From the NCBI GenBank assembly GCA_000739535.1, contig DF820478.1, forward strand, positions 1 to 64,000: a stretch of 64,000 nt of DNA. The letters are read 5' to 3'. The translations under genes and the position numbers were made by a program. Below the pieces are notes generated by a model. It worked only from the letters and a program-made list of their open reading frames with translations, did not search any database and was not told the origin of the DNA. This document shows, piece by piece, positions 26,928 to 35,884 of the stretch (positions are counted from its first letter, which is position 1; every line of letters begins with the position of its first letter). Source of the DNA: Candidatus Vecturithrix granuli. GTDB lineage: Bacteria > Moduliflexota > Moduliflexia > Moduliflexales > Moduliflexaceae.

Positions 26928-27779
26928 TTACTTTCTTTGCGTGAGTCTTCTCCACAGAAAGCTTTCTTTACCTAACAGACCTGATGGTTGGAAGCGCATC
27001 ATGAAGACCAGCAGCAACCCGTAAATCAAGGTTCGGTATTCCATAATCGGGCGAAAGAGCTCCGGGGCCGCGCCCAGAATGATTGCGCCGATAATTGCGC
27101 CGCGCAGCGTGCCGATGCCGCCGAGCACCACCATGCTCAGAATCACGATTGATCCCGAAAATCCAAAATCTCCGGCGCTGATAAAGGACATAAACGAGGC
27201 GTAAATCGCTCCGGCCAGTCCGGCGATGCCAGTGCCAATTGTAAAAGCAATCACTTTGAACCGGGGGATATTCACGCCCATCACGGACGCAGCCAGTTCA
27301 TCTTCGCGCACGCTTTCCAACGCTAATCCTAACCAGGAGCGAATCAGCCATTGATCGAGGAAAATCACCAGGCTGATACTGACGGCGATCATCACCAGAA
27401 AGGTATCTTTGGAAAAAGTCGGAATTCCGCCGATACCCATGGCTCCGCCGAAGAATTCGACATATTGGAAGATCGCCTGCACCACAAAGTTAATTCCCAT
27501 CGTGGTAATCGCCAGAAAGTCCTCCTGGACGCGCAGGCACGGAATCGCCAGAATAGCGCCGATGGCAGCAGTGATCAGGATCGCCAATATCATCGCCGGC
27601 CAATACGCCAGATTGCCTTTGGTGGTGATTAAGGCCGTTGTGTATGCTCCGATGCCGAAAAAGGCCGCATGACCCAGGGAAATTTGTCCGGCGTAGCCGG
27701 TGATGATATTCAGGCTGATTGACAGCAGCACGTAAATTCCGATGGTGATAACCACGGTTGCGACATATCCGCTTAACAT
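26928..27779 (-). CDS. livM: Branched-chain amino acid ABC transporter permease LivM
   Basis: 283 residues, about 8-9 membrane segments. Family landmarks are YAGQISLGHAAFFGIGAY, the EAA-like ESVREDELAASVMGVN loop that meets the ATPase, and VLGGIGTLRGAIIGA. It is 2 bases from livH, with AAAGGAA as ribosome-binding site inside the livH end. Forms the channel with LivH. Confidence 0.94.
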   Translation of the reverse strand: MLSGYVATVVITIGIYVLLSISLNIITGYAGQISLGHAAFFGIGAYTTALITTKGNLAYWPAMILAILITAAIGAILAIPCLRVQEDFLAITTMGINFVVQAIFQYVEFFGGAMGIGGIPTFSKDTFLVMIAVSISLVIFLDQWLIRSWLGLALESVREDELAASVMGVNIPRFKVIAFTIGTGIAGLAGAIYASFMSFISAGDFGFSGSIVILSMVVLGGIGTLRGAIIGAIILGAAPELFRPIMEYRTLIYGLLLVFMMRFQPSGLLGKESFLWRRLTQRK

Positions 27780-27781
27780 AG

Positions 27782-28639
27782 CTATTCCTTTCCCAATAAG
27801 CCATGGGGCCGAAACATCAGCACGGCAATCATAATGATAAACGCCAGCGCGTCGCGCGGCAGAGGAATGGTCAACAGACCCATCAATAAGGTTTCCGACA
27901 ATCCGATAAACAACGCGGCAATCACAGCACCGGGCACGCTGCCCAATCCGCCGAGCACGATAATTGCCAGAGCTTTGTAAGCCGGAACACTGCCCATAGT
28001 CGGATAGACTGAGTTAAAATAGACGCCAACTAACACGCCGGCCGCGCCGGCCAGGGCTGAACCAATAAGAAAATTAACCGCCACCATGCGATCAGCGTGA
28101 ATGCCCATTGCCGCGACAATTTCCATATCTTGCGACGTGGCGCGCATCGCCAGGCCGATTTTGGTTTTGTTCATAATATACCACAAGAGCGCGAGCAGCG
28201 GAAAAGTGATCGCAAAAATTAAGATTTGATATTCCGTGATGCGAATCGAGCCGAGCGTGATGGTGGAAAATCCGGTTTTAGCCGGATAGGGCAGCACATA
28301 AGGTCCGCCGAGAATGCGAAACACTTCTTCCAGCGAGATAAACAATCCAATACTGGCGATCAGCGGCACAATCCGCGACCGGGAGAGCAAAGGCGCGTAC
28401 AGAAAATGCTGCACCAGATACCCGGCCCCCGCGCTCAGGATCATGGCGATCACAAAGGAGAGCCAGAAATTACCAACCAATCGAAACGCCACCAGACCGC
28501 TATACGCTCCGAACGCATAGATGCCGGCATGGGCGATGTGCAAAATCCGTAGCACGCCATAGACCATCGTAAGACCGAGGGCGATCAGCGCGTAAATACT
28601 GCCAATCGTAATACCGTTTGTCAGTTGTTGCCAGAACAT
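27782..28639 (-). CDS. livH: Branched-chain amino acid ABC transporter permease LivH
   Basis: 285 residues, about 8 membrane segments. LivH features include GSIYALIALGLTMVYGVLRI, the cytoplasmic coupling loop AMRATSQDMEIVAAMGI and VLGGLGSVPGAVIAA. Coupled to livM. Upstream lies the repeat block that separates it from the binding-protein gene. Confidence 0.94.
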   Translation of the reverse strand: MFWQQLTNGITIGSIYALIALGLTMVYGVLRILHIAHAGIYAFGAYSGLVAFRLVGNFWLSFVIAMILSAGAGYLVQHFLYAPLLSRSRIVPLIASIGLFISLEEVFRILGGPYVLPYPAKTGFSTITLGSIRITEYQILIFAITFPLLALLWYIMNKTKIGLAMRATSQDMEIVAAMGIHADRMVAVNFLIGSALAGAAGVLVGVYFNSVYPTMGSVPAYKALAIIVLGGLGSVPGAVIAALFIGLSETLLMGLLTIPLPRDALAFIIMIAVLMFRPHGLLGKE

Positions 28640-28683
28640 AAATGAATGTGTGCTTTTTTGATGTTATTATATATTTACGAGAG

Positions 28684-28880
28684 AAACCTCACCCCCGGCC
28701 CCTCTCCAAAGGAGAGGGGAGAACTCCCTCCCCTTCGGGGAGCAGGGCTGTTAAGTTCTCGCAAAATAGAGCGTCTCGACTTCGCTCGACGTTCGATATT
28801 CCGGTCATCGAGCGGAGTCGAGATGACAAACATCCACAGAACTTAACAGCCCTGCCCTTCGGCGAGAGTTGGGGAGGGGT
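28684..28880. repeat. Nested palindromes between livK and livH
   Basis: CTCACCCCCGGCCCCTCTCC-type and GGGGAGGGG-type outer sequence encloses the arms CAGGGCTGTTAAGTTCT (28743-28759) and the complement (28838-28854), inside which are TCTCGACTTCGCTCGA (28774-28789) and TCGAGCGGAGTCGAGA (28808-28823), family B. At least three levels of nesting. A close copy of the inner two levels is at 30266-30375. Confidence 0.85.
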
Positions 28881-28884
28881 TTTC

Positions 28885-30042
28885 TTACTCCGCCGGCGGC
28901 GTGATGACTTCCGGATCGTCAATCTCGCCAAAGTGTTTGAATTCGCCGTCTTTGACGATCTGTACCTGCACCGGTTTCATGACCTCGCCTATGGCGTTGA
29001 AGGAACTGACTTTGCCGGTCACACCATCGTAATCTTTCAGATTCGCAATCGCAGTGCGGATCGCCTGAGCATCCGTACTGCCAGCCTGTTTAATCCCTTC
29101 GACAACCACCATAAAGGCGTCATAACTGGAAGCCCCCACCATATCCGGCTCAATGCCGTAGGCTTCGCGGTATTGTTTCAGGAATTCCTGCACAAAGGGA
29201 CGCGGGTCTTCACGGTTTAAATTGGTCGTAAAAACAACGCCATTAGCGGCATCGCCGGCCAATTCAATAAATTTGGGCGAATCAAAGCCTTCTTCGCCTA
29301 AAATCTGCGCCTCTAATCCCAGGTCTTTGGCCTGTTTTGAGATCAGAGCGGCTTCGTTATAGTAGCCGGAAGTATAGAGCAGTTCGGGATTGGCGTCTTT
29401 GACTTTGGTCAGGAGCGGCGTAAAATCTTTTTCGCCCAGGGCGTAAATGTTATCAGAGACGATTTCCGCGCCCAGTTGTTCCGCGCGTTTTTTAAATGCT
29501 ACCGCCAGGCTGCGCCCGAAATCGTTATCCATCGTGAGCACGGCCAGTTTTTTAGCGTTCAACAGTTTTACGGCTACATCTGCGGCCGCTCCGCCTTCTA
29601 CCTCAGCCAGATATCCGACCCGAAAAATAAAATCGCCGGCTTTGGTGACATCCGGGTGCACTGCATACCCGGCCACCATCGGAATACCTGCGCGCTGGAA
29701 AATCGGAGCGGTCACGCGAGTCGGCATACTGTACGATCCACTGGCAACTGCGACCACCTGATCTTTTTCAATCAGTTTATTGGCAACTGCGACCGCCTCT
29801 TTGGAATCGTGCCGGTCGTCATAGCTCACCAGCTCGATTTGTTTGCCGAGCACGCCCCCGCTGGCATTGACCGCTTTCACAGCAAGGTCAACGGCCTGTT
29901 TGGCGCTTGTGCCATCGGCCGCCGCAAATCCGGTCAACGGTGCAAAAAATCCGATTTTAATCGTCTCCTGAGCAAAGATACTCGCAGGTAAAATCAACGC
30001 ACAACTCAGAAGCAACACCACTGAGAACATGAAACGTTTCAT
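28885..30042 (-). CDS. livK: Branched-chain amino acid ABC transporter substrate-binding protein
   Basis: 385 residues with a signal peptide (MKRFMFSVVLLLSCALILPA...FAQE). Type 1 periplasmic binding fold of the Leu/Ile/Val family: KIGFFAPLTGFAAADGTSAK, YDDRHDSKEAVAVANKLI and DNDFGRSLAVAFKKRAEQ. AAGGAGGAA precedes the ATG. It is first in the liv cluster, the usual place for the abundant binding protein. Actual ligand may be another amino acid or small amide. Confidence 0.93.
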   Translation of the reverse strand: MKRFMFSVVLLLSCALILPASIFAQETIKIGFFAPLTGFAAADGTSAKQAVDLAVKAVNASGGVLGKQIELVSYDDRHDSKEAVAVANKLIEKDQVVAVASGSYSMPTRVTAPIFQRAGIPMVAGYAVHPDVTKAGDFIFRVGYLAEVEGGAAADVAVKLLNAKKLAVLTMDNDFGRSLAVAFKKRAEQLGAEIVSDNIYALGEKDFTPLLTKVKDANPELLYTSGYYNEAALISKQAKDLGLEAQILGEEGFDSPKFIELAGDAANGVVFTTNLNREDPRPFVQEFLKQYREAYGIEPDMVGASSYDAFMVVVEGIKQAGSTDAQAIRTAIANLKDYDGVTGKVSSFNAIGEVMKPVQVQIVKDGEFKHFGEIDDPEVITPPAE

Positions 30043-30590
30043 AATAGTTCCTCCTTATATTGGGTTAAGATTACGAATGACACAAAATTCTGAACACAGT
30101 TCCTCAAATCAATCCAATGCTGTTCAACTGAACATTTCTGTGCTTGTCAAGTTTTTTATCTGTCTGGAGAACCAAAAGAATACACCAGGGATTTTTCCTT
30201 AATGTACCTATCACTTCGTGTGCAACTTTCGATGTCATTTTGATGACTAACACTGGCGAGTATGCCAGGGCTGTTAAATTCTCGTCAAAAATTGCGTCTC
30301 GACTTCGCTCGACGCCCGATTTTCCGGTCATCGAGCGAAGTCGAGATGACAAGACTCGTGGAACTTAACAGCCCCGGGCATGTATGTCAAGGGCGCAAGA
30401 CTATCTTTCCCCCTCCTCTCACTCCTCATCCACTTTCACAGGGTGATGTAGGAAAATTGGATGGTATCCTTTAGAGTTGAGGTGTCGCCTGCCTTTCACC
30501 GCCATTTTATGCAGGGATATAGAGCTATTCTCACAGCCAGGTTTCTTGAAGAAACCCGGCTGTTCTTATCTGAAAATTTCTCCATACAGA
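30043..30590. other. Intergenic region livK-iolG
   Basis: No gene. It holds the livK upstream region with its ribosome-binding site, the family B composite at 30266-30375 and an ACCGGG-type hairpin at 30534-30562 (CAGCCAGGTTTCTT and near complement) close to the iolG end. A TTGACA-like sequence occurs on the minus strand near 30145 but without a convincing -10. Confidence 0.5.
30266..30375. repeat. Nested palindrome, family B, second copy
   Basis: CAGGGCTGTTAAATTCT (30266-30282) and AACTTAACAGCCCC (30362-30375) enclose TCTCGACTTCGCTCGA and TCGAGCGAAGTCGAGA. Very like 28743-28854, so livK is bracketed by two copies. Confidence 0.85.
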
Positions 30591-31601
30591 TTACAGTTCG
30601 ACTTTCACCGGACGGTGTTCTTTCAGCGATTGTTGGGCTGCCAATCCCATAATAACCGGAATTTTCCCGTCGATTCCAACGACCGGTGGTGTGGTATCTT
30701 CCAATACAGATGAAATGAACGCTCGGGTTTCGGCCAGATAGGCATCCTGGTAGCGTTCGAGGAAGAAGAATAAGGGTAATGGGCTTCGAATACTGTCGCG
30801 TCCAGCCAGGGTTTCTTCATAAGGTCGGCGGTTGCCAATCATCACGCAGCCTTCGGAGCCAAATACTTCAACGCGCTGATCGTAACCATAGACCGCCTGA
30901 CGGCTGTTATCAATGGTGCAGAACGCGCCGCTTTGATACGTCAGCATGACAATGGCCGTGTCAATATCGCCGGCTTCCCCGATTTTCGGATCAACCAGCG
31001 AGGTCCCAACGGCATAGACTTCCGTCACTTCTTCGCCGAGCAAGTAGCGGCACATATCAAAATCATGAATGGTCATGTCCAGAAATAATCCTCCGGAGAC
31101 TTTGACATAGGCAATCGGCGGAGCCTGTGGATCACGGCTGGTAATGCGCACAAGGTGCGGAATGCCGATTTTTCCAGCAGCTACAGTGTCTTTCGCATGT
31201 TTGAACCCGGGATCAAACCGGCGGTTAAAACCGATTTGGAGTTTCACGCCAGCGTCATCGGCGGCTTTCAACGCCTGATCAATCCGTTTCAGATCAAAAT
31301 CAATCGGTTTTTCACAAAAGATATGTTTTCCGGCTTGCGCGCCTTCTATAATCATTTGTGAATGCGTGTTTGTAGATGAACACACAAAAATCGCATCCAC
31401 CTCCGGGTCTTCCAGAATTGCGCGATGATCTTGCACGGCTTTCGGAATCTGGCACTCAGTTGCACATTGTTGAGCCGCTTCAAGATAGATATCAGAAACT
31501 GCCACAAGCTCTGCCTCCGGAATGTGAAATGCCAGATTTCTGGCATGGAGTTTCCCAATTCTGCCTGCTCCGATTACTCCGATACGAATTTTTTCAGCCA
31601 T
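30591..31601 (-). CDS. iolG: Gfo/Idh/MocA oxidoreductase, probable inositol 2-dehydrogenase
   Basis: 336 residues from MAEKIRIGVIG. NAD-binding motif GVIGAGRIGKLHA, catalytic-lysine motif FCEKPIDF and the conserved GGLFLDMTIHDFDMCRYL with His. IolG oxidises myo-inositol to scyllo-inosose with NAD. The iolC-like kinase gene 7 kb away supports an inositol role, but related family members act on other sugars. Annotated start could be the ATG three codons earlier. Confidence 0.82.
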   Translation of the reverse strand: MAEKIRIGVIGAGRIGKLHARNLAFHIPEAELVAVSDIYLEAAQQCATECQIPKAVQDHRAILEDPEVDAIFVCSSTNTHSQMIIEGAQAGKHIFCEKPIDFDLKRIDQALKAADDAGVKLQIGFNRRFDPGFKHAKDTVAAGKIGIPHLVRITSRDPQAPPIAYVKVSGGLFLDMTIHDFDMCRYLLGEEVTEVYAVGTSLVDPKIGEAGDIDTAIVMLTYQSGAFCTIDNSRQAVYGYDQRVEVFGSEGCVMIGNRRPYEETLAGRDSIRSPLPLFFFLERYQDAYLAETRAFISSVLEDTTPPVVGIDGKIPVIMGLAAQQSLKEHRPVKVEL

Positions 31602-32027
31602 AGGGATCATAGACTCAGGGCAAAAAGCTAAGGGTAAGGTCTGCTCCCCTTATGCATTTTACCGATCGCCTCTTTCTCATATACAGCACTATTCGTGAGG
31701 ATTGACTTGCTCATAGGAATGCCACAGCTCGTCTTTGGCTATCAAAGCCGAGCTGTGACACTCCTGCTCTCTGGAATCAACTCAACTGCACAATGCTGTA
31801 AAAATTGTTATTCATCATCTCCTATTCGACACGATTTTACCACAAAAACAAGAAAAATTCTTTACTTTCCTGAGTTTGTCAAGTTTTCTTTAAACTGTTT
31901 CAGAAATGAGGTGTGAATTCTCGATATTTTCAACGGAATCGGGGGTGTTTTGAACAGAGTATCATCACCTGTTTCCCCACTTCAGATTTCCTGTTCCTAC
32001 TCCTTATTCCCTACTCCCTAATTCGTA
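31602..32027. other. Intergenic region upstream of iolG
   Basis: No gene. Contains a family G palindrome at 31720-31761 and TACTCCTTATTCCCTACTCCC (31999-32019), which matches the outer arm of the repeat island at 11212-11534. The remaining sequence is AT-rich and unrecognised. Confidence 0.5.
31720..31761. repeat. CACAGCTCG palindrome (family G)
   Basis: GCCACAGCTCGTCTTTGGCT pairs with AAAGCCGAGCTGTGAC around a 3-base loop. A relative is at 46741-46785. Confidence 0.65.
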
Positions 32028-33224
32028 TTATAACTGAAGTTTTTTGGATAAGGTAAATCTGAAGATCGATCCTTTACCTACCTCGCTTTCTACCCAGATG
32101 CGACCGCCATGCTTTTCCACAAATTCTTTACACAAAATCAGGCCTAATCCTGTGCCTTTTTCATTGGCAGTTCCAATCCGCCGATATTGCTCATCAATCC
32201 GAAACAGTTTTGCAATATATTGTTCTTTTATACCAATTCCTGTATCAGCGACAGCGATTTCGGCAAATTCATCATTGTGTGCAATTGACACCTCAATGCT
32301 GCCGCCTTCTTTAGTGAATTTCAAGGCATTGGAAATCAGATTCCGAATCACTGTATCGATCATATTGTAATCTGCCAGGATGGGAATATGTTCCTGTACC
32401 AGGCTTGTGAGTCTGATTTGTTTTTGTTCGGCCTGAGGTTTCATCAGGCTAATATTTCTGGCGATGACATGTTCCAGATTGAGTTGCTGCGGTTGATATT
32501 CGATCATGCCGCGCTGGATACGCGACCAGGTGAGCAGATTTTCGAGTAAGGCGAACAGGTTTTTCGCAGCATCTCGCTGCAAAAGAATCATGCGGATCAA
32601 TTCATCACGAGTATAGGTTTCAATATTCTCTATAATGATTTGCGGCAACTCGCGCAGGGCTCCAAGCGGATTACGTAAATCGTGCGCAATAATCGAGAAA
32701 AATTTGTCTTTATCGGCATTCAGGATTTTCAGTTGTGCATTCTTTTCGTCAAGTTCCAGATTTTTCTCATGCAATTGTGCATTGCGACCGGCTAATAAAT
32801 CCGCGTATTTTTCTAAATCTTCATTTTTCTTTTGAAGTTCTTGTTGTAAATTGCGAATCGTCAGGTGGGCATTCACACGGGCTAGCACTTCTTCATGTTG
32901 AAAGGGTTTGGTGATGTAATCAACGCCGCCAACAGCAAATCCTCGAATTTTATCGACCGTATCTGTAAGGGCTGTCATAAAGATCACAGGAATGTCTTTC
33001 GTCTTCTCCTTGTCTTTCAGACGTTGACAGGTCTCGAAACCATCAATGCCCGGCATCATCACATCTAACAGAATCAGATCGGGGCTGACATGTTGCATTT
33101 GTTGCAGAGCCTGTTCGCCATTAGGAGCGATCAACACTTTGTATCCGACATCATGGAGGTAATCCAGAAGCACATTCAAATTCGTTGTATTATCATCTAC
33201 AATTAAGATTGTGGCTTTATTCAT
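32028..33224 (-). CDS. Response regulator-histidine kinase fusion (REC-HK)
   Basis: 398 residues, cytoplasmic. REC domain 1-120 with phospho-acceptor D54 (LILLDVMMPG) and Lys in TKPFQ; coiled coil 122-172; HisKA with H180 in FFSIIAHDLRNPLGAL; HATPase with N box and DTGIGI, GTGLGL. Such fusions receive a phosphate and act as kinases in relays. The ATG overlaps the stop of an upstream PAS fragment (ATGA), with AGGGAGA as ribosome-binding site, so it was once translated with a PAS protein. Confidence 0.92.
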   Translation of the reverse strand: MNKATILIVDDNTTNLNVLLDYLHDVGYKVLIAPNGEQALQQMQHVSPDLILLDVMMPGIDGFETCQRLKDKEKTKDIPVIFMTALTDTVDKIRGFAVGGVDYITKPFQHEEVLARVNAHLTIRNLQQELQKKNEDLEKYADLLAGRNAQLHEKNLELDEKNAQLKILNADKDKFFSIIAHDLRNPLGALRELPQIIIENIETYTRDELIRMILLQRDAAKNLFALLENLLTWSRIQRGMIEYQPQQLNLEHVIARNISLMKPQAEQKQIRLTSLVQEHIPILADYNMIDTVIRNLISNALKFTKEGGSIEVSIAHNDEFAEIAVADTGIGIKEQYIAKLFRIDEQYRRIGTANEKGTGLGLILCKEFVEKHGGRIWVESEVGKGSIFRFTLSKKLQL

Positions 33225-33400
33225 GAGATGTGTTCTCCCTTCAACAAATAAGGTTGTAAAAATTGCTGAATACCGATAATATCCAGAGCATATTCAATCA
33301 TTCGCGCCACATTTCCGTTCTCATCGAAAATCGGGAAACCATGGATTTCCATATAGCGGCTATTTCTTTGATGATCATAATGAAGATGTTCGCACACTAC
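33221..33400 (-). pseudogene. PAS/PAC domain remnant upstream of the REC-HK gene
   Basis: A frame reading YMEIHGFPIFDENGNVARMI then ...FLQPYLLKGEHIS ends in a TGA overlapping the ATG of the REC-HK gene. YMEI..FPIFDENGNV is the typical end of a PAS domain. About 55 residues remain; upstream the frame meets a stop within the family C repeat at 33404. A fragment reading SYHRSPAHP beyond the repeat (about 33480-33510) may be an earlier piece of the same PAS domain. Confidence 0.6.
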
Positions 33401-33403
33401 CGA

Positions 33404-33470
33404 ATGTAGCGCGAAACTTCAGTTTCGCACACCATTGATACGGCCGCGAAACTTCAGTTTCGCGGTACAT
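33404..33470. repeat. Double hairpin (family C)
   Basis: ATGTA/TACAT outer ends enclose GCGAAACTTCAGTTTCGC twice (about 33410-33428 and 33443-33464). It interrupts the PAS remnant. Confidence 0.75.
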
Positions 33471-33514
33471 CTCATTTTCATGATGACGGGTGAGCCGGAG
33501 ACCTATGATAGCTC

Positions 33515-35770
33515 CTATAAAAAGTGTTGTAAAAATTGCTGCATTTCAAGAATCTGGAGCTTTTGGGCAAAACGTTGGACTCGCGTAATAAAGGCGTCAC
33601 ATTGCGGCGCCTTTTGATGAAGTTCCTGAAGCCGCGCACGAATGCTCATCACGTCGCCAATCAACGCGAGTTGGTACAACTGCGCCACGTCTTCACCATC
33701 GGGCGCAGCGATGAACGCGTTGGTACTTTCTTTTTCATCAGGATTGGCAGGTTCTTCCTCTGATATTTTATACGTCCATTCGATTTGTAAACAGGTTTGG
33801 AGCAGGTCGAGTAATTGTTTTCTATCAATCGGCTTTGCCAGAAATGCCTGACATCCGACTTCAAGACTTTGTCCTTTTGTGTGTTCGTATGCGCTGGTTG
33901 AAATCGCAATCAGAATAGTATGTTGCAATTTCTGATGCTGACGAAGTCGGCGGGCCAGTTCAAAGCTGTCTATCTGAGACATCATGACATCGAGCAGAAT
34001 AACGTCCGGGGAGAAAGCCAGCGCTTTATCATAAGCCTCTTGCCCACTGCCGGACTCAGCAATTTGAAACCCCAGAGGAACCAGCATATCACGCAGAATA
34101 AGTCGATTATCCGCCTTATCATCAACAATCAGAATGGTTTTTTCGACTCCTTTATAGCCGATAATCTCACGTGATTGATAGGGTTCAATTTCTAAAGACT
34201 CATCTATATCGTGAAAATCAAGGTCAAACCAGAAGGTACTGCCCTTGCCTGGAGTACTTTCAACGTGAATATCGCTACCCATCAAACGGATAAGATGATA
34301 GCTGATTGCCAGCCCCAGGCCAGTGCCTTCGTGTTGAAAGCGTGCGTCACTCACTTGTTGAAAGGGTTGAAAAATCTGTTGCAGATGCTCGGAAGCAATT
34401 CCGATCCCCGTGTCTGTGACTTCGAATCGAATATGGCGAAGGTCGCGAAAGGCGTCTTCCCCTTTCGCTTCTCCTGTCGCCTTTTGTCTTTCGCCTTTTG
34501 CCGTAACGCGAAGCGTGACACTGCCCTGTTCAGTAAATTTGATGGCATTACTCAATAAATTCAGGAGAACCTGTCGTAAGCGTTTTTCGTCGACATAGAC
34601 ATAGCGAGGTGTATCAGGGCTTTTTTCATAAACCAGACTGATCCCTTTCTGTTCAGCGCGAATGCGTGTTATGTCAAGCACCGTATTGAGTAAGTAGGCT
34701 AAGGAGACTTTCGACGAATTGAATTCGATCTTTCCGGCTTCGATTTTCGAAAGATCCAGAATGTCATTGATCATATCTAACAAATGCTGGCCGCTACGAT
34801 AGATCACGTCAATGCCGTGCTGTTGTCGCTCTGTTAGATTGTGATCGTAGCGAAGAATCTGAGCATAACCTAAAATGCCATTGAGAGGGGTACGGAGTTC
34901 ATGGCTCATATTCGCAAGAAACTCGCTTTTGGCCTTATTGGCTCCATCAGCCGCTTCTTTCGCATCTTGCAAATTCTTCTCTTTCAACGTCAGTTCCCGG
35001 AAAATAAGATCATAGGGCCGGATGATGCCGGTTTGAATAATGGCTTTATAAATTAAATAGAACGAAAAGATTTTAAAATAGTGCCCGGCAAGGTTTGCAA
35101 AGCCATAGTTACTAATATACAGCGTAAAGGAAAACTCTGAGATTATGGTAAAGATCAACGACCAGATTAAAGCTGTATAAACATCCGTTTCAAAGCGTTC
35201 GCGGTGTTTGGATAAAATCCACACATCAACCAGCAGAATGCTGCAAATAATGTATTCGCTCACGATTTTAAAGGACGTCTGCCCAACATCTGCAATAAAA
35301 CAGATCGGAAACACTTTCCAGGTAAAGATCGTCATGACCAGTACGGTCGTGAGCAGGGTATAGACGAGAAATTGCAGTTGGATATTCAAGGGTTTTCGGA
35401 CATGAAAGAACACAAATGCGATTAACAAGGACAGGCTTTCAAGATAGCGCGCCGCAATCCAGAGTTGGTTGGCGTAAAAATCATAATCCGTAAAAATTGC
35501 CATCCCCTTGTACGAAATTGTATGGAGCAAATCTAGACTGGCGATAAACAAATAGGCGATGGCAATAAACATCAGGTAATGATTTTGGATGTATTTTCTG
35601 GAATTCCAGGCGATCATGAACATCGCATAGATCACAACGATGCTGAACAGTTCCGCAAGCGTGTGGAATAAGAGATAATTATAGAGACTGCTCAGATACA
35701 GCCCTACAAGAATGAGCATCCCTAAGAAAACATTCAGCAATTTTTCAGCAATGATACCTGTGTTTTTCAT
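33515..35770 (-). CDS. Hybrid histidine kinase with N-terminal MASE3-like membrane domain
   Basis: 751 residues. Residues 1-260 form about eight membrane segments of the MASE3 type ([35 protein letters not shown]). HisKA follows with [18 protein letters not shown], then HATPase ([25 protein letters not shown]), a REC domain ([10 protein letters not shown]) and an HPt-like C-terminus. Residues about 422-444 ([13 protein letters not shown]) are an extra loop in the HATPase encoded by a repeat-like segment. GGGGAAGAG precedes the ATG. Confidence 0.9.
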   Translation of the reverse strand: MKNTGIIAEKLLNVFLGMLILVGLYLSSLYNYLLFHTLAELFSIVVIYAMFMIAWNSRKYIQNHYLMFIAIAYLFIASLDLLHTISYKGMAIFTDYDFYANQLWIAARYLESLSLLIAFVFFHVRKPLNIQLQFLVYTLLTTVLVMTIFTWKVFPICFIADVGQTSFKIVSEYIICSILLVDVWILSKHRERFETDVYTALIWSLIFTIISEFSFTLYISNYGFANLAGHYFKIFSFYLIYKAIIQTGIIRPYDLIFRELTLKEKNLQDAKEAADGANKAKSEFLANMSHELRTPLNGILGYAQILRYDHNLTERQQHGIDVIYRSGQHLLDMINDILDLSKIEAGKIEFNSSKVSLAYLLNTVLDITRIRAEQKGISLVYEKSPDTPRYVYVDEKRLRQVLLNLLSNAIKFTEQGSVTLRVTAKGERQKATGEAKGEDAFRDLRHIRFEVTDTGIGIASEHLQQIFQPFQQVSDARFQHEGTGLGLAISYHLIRLMGSDIHVESTPGKGSTFWFDLDFHDIDESLEIEPYQSREIIGYKGVEKTILIVDDKADNRLILRDMLVPLGFQIAESGSGQEAYDKALAFSPDVILLDVMMSQIDSFELARRLRQHQKLQHTILIAISTSAYEHTKGQSLEVGCQAFLAKPIDRKQLLDLLQTCLQIEWTYKISEEEPANPDEKESTNAFIAAPDGEDVAQLYQLALIGDVMSIRARLQELHQKAPQCDAFITRVQRFAQKLQILEMQQFLQHFL
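34440..34505. repeat. Repeat-like insertion inside the MASE3 kinase gene
   Basis: Pyrimidine-rich stretch with CTTTCGCCTTTTGCC, shared with the repeat at 5455-5579, located in frame in the HATPase loop before [10 protein letters not shown]. The sister kinase at 32028 has only about 15 residues between the matching strands; here there are about 33. Confidence 0.6.
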
Positions 35771-35884
35771 CTCTTCCCCGAATTTCTGTCCTCGTACAAT
35801 AGAAGTGCTTTACAGTCCATGAGCACTAATTAGCTCAACGGATCATTGAATACAAGCGGAATTTGCGTTTTTCTGTTTTCTTGT

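Noticed and set aside
28642-29220. Plus-strand frame of 192 codons at the livK end
   Set aside because: Built from repeat sequence and the antisense strand of livK.
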